Below, in pieces: positions 55,806 through 63,116 of a DNA stretch of 64,000 nucleotides. A program made the position numbers and the translations under genes. Origin of the DNA: Roseibium sp. HPY-6. GTDB taxonomy: Bacteria > Pseudomonadota > Alphaproteobacteria > Rhizobiales > Stappiaceae. Position 1 is the stretch's first letter. Each line of letters begins with the position of its first letter. The stretch lies in contig NZ_JBEWCD010000002.1 of assembly GCF_040530035.1 (NCBI RefSeq), forward strand, positions 1,550,001 through 1,614,000, given 5' to 3'. The notes beneath the pieces were generated by a model that had not been told where the DNA came from, did not search any database, and saw only the letters and a program-made list of their open reading frames with translations.

Positions 55806-56828
55806 ATGGCCATTCACAAGGGGCGCGGATTTGCCTGCATCAACTATCCGATCGGCATGAATCTCGGCGGCGACCCAAGCCAGGCGCTGGTTCATTCGAC
55901 ACCGGACGGCAAGTTCATGGTGTCCCTGTCCTCCATCGATCTGGGGCAGGGCATGAAATCGGTCACGCGTCAGATCGCTGCGGAAACGCTCGGTGTTCCG
56001 GTCTCGGATGTCTATGTCGACACGGCGGACAGCGACACCGGACCACACTGCATGGGCTCGTTCGCCTCGCGCGGGACGCACAGGGTTGGCAATGCGGTCA
56101 TCCGCGCGGCAACAGAGGCCCGAAAGGCTCTGTTGGAGGCGGCGGCAGAAGAGCTGGAAGTCAATGCGAGCGATCTTGAAACGGACGGGCAGGGCAACAT
56201 CCAGGTTAAAGGAGCGCCGGGGCGGACCATCACCGTTGCCGACACGGCCATTGCAGCCCAGTTCAAGCAGGGCCGGACGCTCTCCGGGCGCGGGATCTTT
56301 CTGATCCCGCCCTCAGACGTTGATCCCGATACCGGCGAGATGACGCCGGTTTCCTGCTTCGCGCACGCCGCCCTTGTCGTCGATCTGGAGGTGGACGATG
56401 AGACGGGCGAAGTCTCCGTCACCGAAATCAATTCGGCTTATGAAGTCGGGAGGGCGCTGAACCCGCGCCTGGTTGAGCAGCAGCTGATCGGCGGGGCCTG
56501 GATGGGTGTTTCGCACGCGCTTTACGAGACCACCGAGCCCTACTATCCGGACAGAAGCCACGGTCCGGAGGACTTCAATTCCTATTTGATGCCGGGCCCA
56601 GGCGAGGTCGTGAACCACAACATTGCCGTGCTTGAACGGCCGGCGGAGGACGCACCCTTCGGCGGCAAGGGGCCGGGTGAGATGTGTGCCAATCCCGTTC
56701 TGCCAGCAATCGCCAACGCGGTCTACAATGCGGTCGGCGTGCGCTGCGACACGCTTCCCATTACGCCGGAAAAGGTTCTGCGCGGCATTCTTGCCAATGG
56801 CGGCGCGCGGCCGCAGGGGAGCCGCTAA
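55806..56828 (+). CDS. Mo hydroxylase large subunit, C-terminal half
   Basis: This 340-residue protein matches the C-terminal part of the molybdopterin-binding subunit: MAIHKGRGFACINYPIGMN, SSIDLGQGMKSVTRQIAAETLG, ASRGTHRVGNAV and PFGGKGPGEMCANPVLPAIANAVYNAVG. Glu292 in GKGPGE is the expected catalytic base next to molybdenum. Cys and Gly-Gln elements around the cofactor are also here, so the active site must be completed by both polypeptides. It starts 2 bases after the N-terminal-half gene with its own GGAGG site, which argues for deliberate production as a separate chain. Confidence 0.9.
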   Translation: MAIHKGRGFACINYPIGMNLGGDPSQALVHSTPDGKFMVSLSSIDLGQGMKSVTRQIAAETLGVPVSDVYVDTADSDTGPHCMGSFASRGTHRVGNAVIRAATEARKALLEAAAEELEVNASDLETDGQGNIQVKGAPGRTITVADTAIAAQFKQGRTLSGRGIFLIPPSDVDPDTGEMTPVSCFAHAALVVDLEVDDETGEVSVTEINSAYEVGRALNPRLVEQQLIGGAWMGVSHALYETTEPYYPDRSHGPEDFNSYLMPGPGEVVNHNIAVLERPAEDAPFGGKGPGEMCANPVLPAIANAVYNAVGVRCDTLPITPEKVLRGILANGGARPQGSR

Positions 56829-56831
56829 CCC

Positions 56832-57713
56832 ATGCCCGTCAAGCCGTCCATCGTTGGAATAGACAGCCCGGACAGGCTGCGCGATGCGCTCAACGCCGCG
56901 CAGTATATTGCCGGTGACGATCTGTCGACGGCGGCGTATCTGGCTCTTGCGCTTGGCAAACCCCTGCTTCTCGAAGGCGCGCCCGGCGTCGGCAAGACGG
57001 AGGCAGCGAAAGCAATCTCGTCTGTGCTCGGGCGGCGCGTCGTGCGCCTGCAGTGCTTTGAAGGCATCGATGCTGCCTCAGCCCTTTATGAGTGGAACTA
57101 CACCCGCCAGATGTTGGCAATCCGCCAGGCCGGGGATGACTACGTCAATATCTACGAGGACCAGTTCCTCCTCCAGCGCCCCATGCTGGAGGCGTTGCGG
57201 TCTCCCGATGACTGCGTGCTTCTGATCGATGAGATCGACCGCTCGGACCAGGAATTCGAGGCTTTCCTGCTGGAGTTTCTATCCGATTTTGCCATCTCCA
57301 TCCCGGAAACCGGTACCGTGCGGGCCGCCCGCCCGCCCGTTGTCGTCCTGACATCCAACAGGACGCGCGACCTTCATGAAGCCTTGCGCCGCCGCTGTGT
57401 CTATCACTGGATCGACTACCCGGACATTCATCTGGAGGCCAGGATCGTCATGGCACGGGCGAGTTCGGTTGCAGAGGCAACAGCACATGCCGTGGCCAGT
57501 GCGGTCGCGAAACTGAGGACCGAACCGCTCGCCAAACCGCCGGGTGTTGCCGAGGCGGTAGAATGGGCGGAAGCAGCGACATTGCTGCATGGTCAGGGAG
57601 CCACCTGGCCGGAAGCCTTCAGAAGGGCGATCGGTGTTGCGCTCAAGGATCACGACGATCTGACCTTCCTCGAAGGACGGATCGACAGTTTCATGCCGCA
57701 GGAGGCCGCATGA
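56832..57713 (+). CDS. MoxR/CoxD-type AAA+ ATPase
   Basis: This 293-residue AAA+ protein has Walker A GAPGVGKTEAAKA, Walker B CVLLIDEIDRSD, sensor 1 VVLTSNRTRDLHEALRRRC and an arginine-rich finger region. The YEWNYTRQMLAIRQ segment is typical of CoxD relatives. CoxD helps mature the Mo-Cu site of CO dehydrogenase; here it probably remodels or inserts sulfur/cofactor into the split Mo enzyme. It overlaps the next gene by 4 bases, pairing it with a VWA protein as usual for MoxR chaperones. Confidence 0.92.
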   Translation: MPVKPSIVGIDSPDRLRDALNAAQYIAGDDLSTAAYLALALGKPLLLEGAPGVGKTEAAKAISSVLGRRVVRLQCFEGIDAASALYEWNYTRQMLAIRQAGDDYVNIYEDQFLLQRPMLEALRSPDDCVLLIDEIDRSDQEFEAFLLEFLSDFAISIPETGTVRAARPPVVVLTSNRTRDLHEALRRRCVYHWIDYPDIHLEARIVMARASSVAEATAHAVASAVAKLRTEPLAKPPGVAEAVEWAEAATLLHGQGATWPEAFRRAIGVALKDHDDLTFLEGRIDSFMPQEAA

Positions 57714-58813
57714 CCCTTCCGCGCGCCAGCAGACCCTTCGTCGAATTTCCCGCGATCCTTCGAGCACATGGATTTGCCGTGTCGACGGATCAGACCATAG
57801 CCTTTCTGGAGGCGATCGGCCTTCTGGGACCGCGCGATGTGATTGATATACGGCGCGCCGCCCTGGCAACTCTGGCCATTCCGAGGGAGCGGCATGCCGA
57901 ATTCGATGCCTTGTTTCAGGCGTACTTCCTAGGGCAAAGCCTTGCGGCACCGATCGAGGACGAAGACGGAGACGACGGTGTCGAAGCCTATGAGCCGTCT
58001 TCAGACAGGATCGACATCGATCAGGAAGAGGGTGACGAAGAACCCGGTGAGCTCGCAACCTCTGCGGAGCTGCTTGGGCGCCGCCAGTTTGCAGCGGCAG
58101 ATGACGCGGATGCCCTGAGGCTGCTGGCGCGGCATGCGCCGAAGGTTCTGCCGCGCCGTCAATCTTACCGGCGGTCGTTCGACAATCGGGGCAGTCGAAT
58201 CGACCTGCGCCGGGCATTGCGCCAGGCCCTCAGACGCGATGGCGAAGTGTTCGATCTGCCGCGGACACAACGAAAAACCAAACAGCGCCGAATTCTGCTG
58301 CTGATCGACGTCTCCGGGTCGATGAAGGAGCAGAGCGAAGCCTCGCTTCGATTTGCTCACACGCTGGTTCAGTCCGCCGACAGCGTCGAAGTGTTCAGTC
58401 TCGGAACCCGACTGACGCGCATCACCGTTCCGATGAAAATCAGGAACACCGAACAGGCGCTCGATGCGGTAGGAGCGTCGGTTGCCGACTTTGACGGGGG
58501 GACGCGCATTGGCGAGGCGCTGGCAGCTTTCCTCGCTGTGCCGCGCTTTTCTGCCTATGCGCGCGGTGCGGCAACGCTTTTTCTCTCCGACGGACTGGAA
58601 CGTGGCTCGCCGGAAGCATTGATTGACGCGGTCAGGAAGCTGTCGCGCGTCTCCTGGCGTCTCGACTGGCTGTCCCCGCTCGCTGCCGATCCTCTTTATG
58701 AGCCGCGCACAGAAGCGCTTTCCGCCTGTTTGCCCTATCTCGACACGCTTGTTCCCGGCGACCGGGTCGAGGCCCTGTGTAACCACGTCCTGAACCTTGC
58801 GAGGCCGGCATGA
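57710..58813 (+). CDS. VWA-domain protein (CoxE-like)
   Basis: This 367-residue protein has a C-terminal VWA domain whose MIDAS metal site is intact: DVSGSMKEQ (DxSxS), Thr in FDGGTRIGEAL and Asp in FLSDGLERG. The N-terminal part contains an acidic stretch (EDEDGDDGVEAYE, DIDQEEGDEEPGE) and basic RRQSYRRSF. It is the CoxE partner of the preceding MoxR ATPase. The ATG at 57710 overlaps that gene's stop. Probable role: metal-dependent adaptor that brings the ATPase to the Mo enzyme. Confidence 0.92.
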   Translation: MTLPRASRPFVEFPAILRAHGFAVSTDQTIAFLEAIGLLGPRDVIDIRRAALATLAIPRERHAEFDALFQAYFLGQSLAAPIEDEDGDDGVEAYEPSSDRIDIDQEEGDEEPGELATSAELLGRRQFAAADDADALRLLARHAPKVLPRRQSYRRSFDNRGSRIDLRRALRQALRRDGEVFDLPRTQRKTKQRRILLLIDVSGSMKEQSEASLRFAHTLVQSADSVEVFSLGTRLTRITVPMKIRNTEQALDAVGASVADFDGGTRIGEALAAFLAVPRFSAYARGAATLFLSDGLERGSPEALIDAVRKLSRVSWRLDWLSPLAADPLYEPRTEALSACLPYLDTLVPGDRVEALCNHVLNLARPA

Positions 58814-59685
58814 TCGACGCCCATCATCACATCTGGCTGCAAAAGGATCTGCCCTGGCTCCTGGGACCTGAACAACCGCGCATCTTCGGCCCCTATGCGG
58901 CGATCAAGCGCGATTATCTTATTGAAGAATTCCTGAAGGACCTTGAGGGCACCGGCATCGAAAAATCGGTCTACGTCCAGGCAAACTGGGCGCCGAACTG
59001 GTTCGAGGACGAGGTTGCCTGGGTTCAGTCAGTGGCGGATGAGAGCGGCTGGCCGCACGGCATCGTCGGCTTTGCCGATTTCACGGTGGAAGACGTCCGG
59101 CCGCAGCTCGACCGGCTGCAGAAATATCCCCTGATGCGCGGCATCCGGCAGCAGCTGCACTGGCATGAAAACCCGCTTTACCGCTTCGCGCCGCACCCGG
59201 GTCTGCCGGCGGACCCGACCGTCCGGCAGAACATTGCCCGTCTGGCAGAATACGGCTGGTCGTTCGACCTGCAGGTGTTCGCGTCGCAAATGGAAGATGC
59301 CGCCGGACTGGCCGAAAGCTGCCCGGACGTTCAATTCGTCCTGATGCATGCGGGCATGCTGGAAGACACCAGCCCGGAAGGCGTCAAGATCTGGCGCAAG
59401 GGCATGAAACGTCTGGCCGAATGTCCGAATGTCGCAACCAAGCTGTCGGCCTTCGGAACGTTCATCCATCGCAACGACCCGGATTTCATTGCGTTCATGA
59501 TCAAGCAGAGCCTGCAGCTCTTCGGCGCTGAACGCTGCATGTTTGGCTCGAATTTTCCGATCGAAAAACTCTGGACCAGTTACGCGGACCTCTTCGCTGC
59601 CTTCCAGGAAGGGGCGAAGGGCCTGCCGAAGAGCAAAAGACAAGCGATTTTTCACGACACGGCTGCACGGATCTACCGGTTGTAG
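58810..59685 (+). CDS. amidohydrolase_2 family hydrolase
   Basis: This 291-residue TIM-barrel hydrolase of the COG3618-like type (relatives hydrolyse lactones such as fuconolactone or pyrone dicarboxylate lactone) has the opening metal motif HHH in IDAHHHIW, a later His in LMHAGMLED and the eighth-strand GSNFPIEKLW, where many relatives have Asp instead of Asn. YVQANWAPNWFEDE and RGIRQQLHWH are family-like. It overlaps the VWA gene by 4 bases. It probably opens a lactone or amide ring formed after Mo-dependent hydroxylation. Confidence 0.87.
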   Translation: MIDAHHHIWLQKDLPWLLGPEQPRIFGPYAAIKRDYLIEEFLKDLEGTGIEKSVYVQANWAPNWFEDEVAWVQSVADESGWPHGIVGFADFTVEDVRPQLDRLQKYPLMRGIRQQLHWHENPLYRFAPHPGLPADPTVRQNIARLAEYGWSFDLQVFASQMEDAAGLAESCPDVQFVLMHAGMLEDTSPEGVKIWRKGMKRLAECPNVATKLSAFGTFIHRNDPDFIAFMIKQSLQLFGAERCMFGSNFPIEKLWTSYADLFAAFQEGAKGLPKSKRQAIFHDTAARIYRL

Positions 59686-59716
59686 CCGCCTGCCTTTCAT
59701 CTATGGGAGAAATAAA

Positions 59717-60565
59717 ATGGCCCTTACCATCCACGTTCTGGATTACGGAGATATCGAGCTCGAGACATCGTTTCTCGTGCTCGGCCACGAATGCGGCCGG
59801 ATCCGCAGGGTGCCGGTTTACGGTTTCCTGATCCTCGGTGGCACTTATCCGGTTCTGGTCGACACGGGCTATCGCGACAATGCGATCATGGAAAGCCTCG
59901 GCATGCGGGGGCTGCAATTTCATGACAACATGATCGAAAACCAGCTTGCCAAACACGGCCTGAAACTGGGCGATATCCGCTACATCCTGCACACGCATCT
60001 TCACATTGATCATGCCGGCAAGGACGACAAGTTCCCGATGAACACGACGGTCGTCCTGAACCGCAAGGAGATGGAGTTCTCGGTATCCGGCATCATGTAT
60101 CCGCAATACCCGAAACCGGACATCATGCATCTGGTCGAGCGGATCTACGAGCCGGAAGCCATGCGCTTCCTGGATCTCGAAATTACCGGAGCGGAGGAAA
60201 TCATTCCGGGCGTCTGGTGCGAGGCCGCAGGCGCCCACACAGAAGGCTCAATGAATGTCATTGTCGAAACGGCGGAAGGGCTTGCCTGTATCTGCGGCGA
60301 CGTCATCTACGATTTCAACGACCAGATCGTCAATCACGTCTATACCAACAACTGGATGGAACCTCGCGTGACGGGCAATCATGCCGGCTCCAAGCGTGAG
60401 GAGAAGGGCGCGATCAAGAAACTGCTCAACAACTACACCTTCCTGCTGCCGGTCCATGACCGGCCCGCGAAAATCCAGAACCAGCAGGTTGTCGGGCGGC
60501 TGTCCATGACTGTTCCGGGTCCGATGACAGAAACCGTTCCGGAACGGCAGTGGTTCCCGATGTAA
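59717..60565 (+). CDS. metallo-beta-lactamase-fold, N-acyl-homoserine-lactonase-like hydrolase
   Basis: This 282-residue MBL-fold enzyme binds two metals: HTHLHIDHAGKDD (HxHxDH), His in GAHTEGSMNVIV, Asp in CICGDVIYDF and His in PVHDRP. The fold and YGFLILGGTYPVLVDTG resemble AHL-lactonase family proteins, but in this catabolic context it more likely opens another lactone or thioester. The start at 59717 has AGGGAGAAAT upstream; the longer frame is a shadow. It lies 31 bases after the amidohydrolase. Confidence 0.88.
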   Translation: MALTIHVLDYGDIELETSFLVLGHECGRIRRVPVYGFLILGGTYPVLVDTGYRDNAIMESLGMRGLQFHDNMIENQLAKHGLKLGDIRYILHTHLHIDHAGKDDKFPMNTTVVLNRKEMEFSVSGIMYPQYPKPDIMHLVERIYEPEAMRFLDLEITGAEEIIPGVWCEAAGAHTEGSMNVIVETAEGLACICGDVIYDFNDQIVNHVYTNNWMEPRVTGNHAGSKREEKGAIKKLLNNYTFLLPVHDRPAKIQNQQVVGRLSMTVPGPMTETVPERQWFPM

Positions 60566-60622
60566 CGCGACTGATCTGGGCAAGCACCTGCTTCCCGCCA
60601 AAAGAAGAACAGGGAGGGACCT

Positions 60623-62230
60623 GTGGGCCATACTTTTGTTGACCAGAAGTTTCTGGAGCTGATGGACCAGCATGCCGCCGTGGAGCGGATCGGGACCGGA
60701 TTTGTGTTTACCGAAGGCCCCATCTGGCATCCGGGCGAACAGTATCTCCTGTTCTCCGATATGCCCGGAGATGTCCGGCGCAAGTGGACCCGCCAGGCCG
60801 GTGTAAGCGAATATCTGCGCCCGTCCAACAAGGGCAATGGCATGACCTATGACGCGGAGCTCAATCTCCTCGTCTGCGAGCATGCAACAAGCTCGGTCGC
60901 CCGGTTCCGCCCGGATGGAACGCGCGAGTTGCTCGCATCCCATTTTGAAGGCCAGGAGCTCAATTCCCCGAACGACATCGTGATGCGCTCCGATGGTGCG
61001 ATTTTCTTTACCGATCCGACCTATGGCCGCATGGAGCATTTCGGCGTCCCGCGTCCGCTGCAGTTGGGCTTTCAGGGCGTCTACATGCTCCCACCGGGTC
61101 ACAAACCCGGTGATGAGGCTATCCTTGTCTCCGACCGCTACATGTTCACGCAGCCCAACGGTCTGTGCTTTTCACCCTGTGAGCGCTGGATGTGGGTCAA
61201 CGACACGGAACAGGCCAATATCCGCATGTTCGACGTTGGCGAGGATGGCAGGCTCAGGAACGGACGCATCTTTGCGTCCGGCATCAAGGACGCGGTCAAG
61301 GCGGGCGTTCCGGACGGCATGAAGGCCGACGCAAACGGCAACGTCTGGGTCACCGCTCCCGGAGGGGTTTGGGTCTATTCATTCGAGGGCATGCTGATCG
61401 GGAAGGTCGAGGTTCCCGAAATGGTTGCCAATCTGCATTGGGGCGGCGAGGACTGGCAGACGCTGTTCATGTGCGCGTGCACGTCGGTCTATGCGGTCAA
61501 AACCAAGGTCCGGCCGCGCTCGGAACCATTCATGACGGCGAAACCGGTACCAGCGCAAGCCGCAGCGAGCCCTGCGGATAATGAATCGCTCATCGCCCCG
61601 TCCAAGGGGCTGGAGCTTGCGGCGTGCCCGCCGCTTGATCCGAAAAAGACCGCGCTTCTCATCCAGGATCTGCAGAACGATGTCATGATCGACGGCGGCG
61701 CGTTTGAAGGCACGGGATCTCCGCAGCATGCGCGCGAGCAGAATGTGGTCGCCAACGCCATTGCCCTTGCCGACACCGCACGGCGGCTCGGCATGCCGGT
61801 CATTCACATCTGGATGGTTTGCGAACCCGGCCATCCGCTCCTTTCCCAGTATGCGCCGCTCTTTCAGGGGCTGAAGGGCGAAAACGCACTGGTGCGTGGA
61901 ACCTGGGGTGTTGCTCCCGTTCCCGGTCTGGAGCCCAAACCGGGAGATCTCGTGTGCGAAAAGATGTCCATGAGCGCCTGGGAAACCTCCCGCCTGGAAA
62001 GCTATCTGCGTCATGCCGGTATCGACACGATCATCAACACCGGATCGTGGACCAACATGAGTGTTGAGCACACCGCGCGAACAGCGGCTGACAAAGGCTT
62101 CCGGGTGGTTGTGCCGGAAGATGCCTGCTCTACAATGAATGCCGATTGGCACCGGGCTTCGATCAACTACGCCATGCAGAACGTGGCGAGCGTTACATCT
62201 GTGGCCTCGGTGATGTCCGTATTGCGGTAG
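60623..62230 (+). CDS. SMP-30/gluconolactonase fused to isochorismatase-like hydrolase lacking the Cys nucleophile
   Basis: A 535-residue two-enzyme fusion. Residues about 15-300 form an SMP-30/lactonase six-bladed propeller (FTEGPIWHPGEQYLLFSD, NSPNDIVMRSDGAIFFTDP, QPNGLCFSP, PDGMKADANGNVWV). An Ala/Pro linker spans about 310-330, and residues about 340-530 are an isochorismatase-family domain with Asp349 (LIQDLQND). The usual nucleophile position (TxxCV) reads TNMSV, with Ser480. It may therefore act like isochorismatase-type members without Cys, or be non-hydrolytic. GTG start with GGGAGGGA upstream. It probably carries out consecutive ring-opening and side-chain cleavage. Confidence 0.88.
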   Translation: MGHTFVDQKFLELMDQHAAVERIGTGFVFTEGPIWHPGEQYLLFSDMPGDVRRKWTRQAGVSEYLRPSNKGNGMTYDAELNLLVCEHATSSVARFRPDGTRELLASHFEGQELNSPNDIVMRSDGAIFFTDPTYGRMEHFGVPRPLQLGFQGVYMLPPGHKPGDEAILVSDRYMFTQPNGLCFSPCERWMWVNDTEQANIRMFDVGEDGRLRNGRIFASGIKDAVKAGVPDGMKADANGNVWVTAPGGVWVYSFEGMLIGKVEVPEMVANLHWGGEDWQTLFMCACTSVYAVKTKVRPRSEPFMTAKPVPAQAAASPADNESLIAPSKGLELAACPPLDPKKTALLIQDLQNDVMIDGGAFEGTGSPQHAREQNVVANAIALADTARRLGMPVIHIWMVCEPGHPLLSQYAPLFQGLKGENALVRGTWGVAPVPGLEPKPGDLVCEKMSMSAWETSRLESYLRHAGIDTIINTGSWTNMSVEHTARTAADKGFRVVVPEDACSTMNADWHRASINYAMQNVASVTSVASVMSVLR

Positions 62231-62243
62231 GAGAAACAACTAA

Positions 62244-62966
62244 ATGAGCAGGACGGCGATCGTAACCGGGGGAGCACAGGGGATCGGCTTTGCCTGCGCG
62301 CAGAAACTGAAGGCCGACGGGGCACAGTTGGTTCTTTGGGACATGGACGAAGAGGCCCTTGCAACGGCGGCGTCCGAACTCGGTGCGACAACGGTCAAGG
62401 TCGACCTGTCGGACTGGGACGCAGTTGAAAAGGCCTATGAGCAGACAAGATCGCAGGCAGGAAGCCCGTCCATCGTGGTGAATTCAGCCGGTATCGCAGG
62501 TCCGAATGCCCCGGTGGAAGACTATCCGGTCGCGGACTGGAACCGGATCATGGAGATCAACGCGAACGGTTCATTTTACCTCTTGAAAGCCGTGCTGCCC
62601 GGCATGAAAGCCGACAATTACGGCCGTGTGGTCCTGATTTCCTCGGTTGCCGGCAAAGAGGGCAATCCCAACGCATCCGCCTATAGCGCCTCCAAGGCGG
62701 CCGTGATGGCGCTCGCCAAAAGCGCCGGCAAGGAATGCGCCGGTTTTGATATTGCCATCAACGCAATCACGCCGGCTGCGGCCCGCACCCGCATCTTTGA
62801 CCAGATGAGCGAAGAACACATCGACTACATGCTCTCCAAGATCCCGAGAAACCGGTTCCTGGAAGTGCACGAAGCCGCCAACATGGTCAGCTTCCTGTGC
62901 AGCCCGGAAAACAGTTTCACGACCGGAGCGGTCTTTGATCTCTCGGGTGGCCGGGCAACTTACTAG
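62244..62966 (+). CDS. short-chain dehydrogenase/reductase
   Basis: This 240-residue classical SDR has an NAD(P) motif TGGAQGIGFA, NSAG in the fourth strand, catalytic Ser in LISSVAG and the Tyr-Lys pair in SAYSASKAAVM. The Asp in LWDMDEE at the end of the second strand favours NAD over NADP. It is the last gene of the locus, 13 bases after the lactonase fusion. The substrate is presumably an alcohol or ketone intermediate of the pathway. Confidence 0.92.
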   Translation: MSRTAIVTGGAQGIGFACAQKLKADGAQLVLWDMDEEALATAASELGATTVKVDLSDWDAVEKAYEQTRSQAGSPSIVVNSAGIAGPNAPVEDYPVADWNRIMEINANGSFYLLKAVLPGMKADNYGRVVLISSVAGKEGNPNASAYSASKAAVMALAKSAGKECAGFDIAINAITPAAARTRIFDQMSEEHIDYMLSKIPRNRFLEVHEAANMVSFLCSPENSFTTGAVFDLSGGRATY

Positions 62967-63073
62967 AGCAAATTTAGTGAAACTTGGATTATTTGCTGCT
63001 GGAAAGCAGTTCTTGCGGCAAGGCGCGTCATGACAGGAAATGCGGTGCACCGGCCAAGTGGCGCACCGGCCAT

Positions 63074-63098
63074 GCGCCGCAGCGTGCTGCCGCGGCGC
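63074..63098. terminator. GC hairpin between converging genes
   Basis: GCGCCGC and GCGGCGC form a perfect 7-bp stem with an 11-base loop in the 150-base gap between the SDR and the converging minus-strand gene. Upstream, GGTGCACCGGCC and GGCGCACCGGCC are near-identical direct repeats. No strong T-run; a possible bidirectional terminator. Confidence 0.4.
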
Positions 63099-63116
63099 AA
63101 TCTGCTGTTTCATCTA

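Noticed and set aside
53944..56828. Frameshift or pseudogene in the Mo hydroxylase large subunit
   Set aside because: The tail of the first gene is not homologous to the missing part, and the second gene has its own start and ribosome site; a genuine split fits better.
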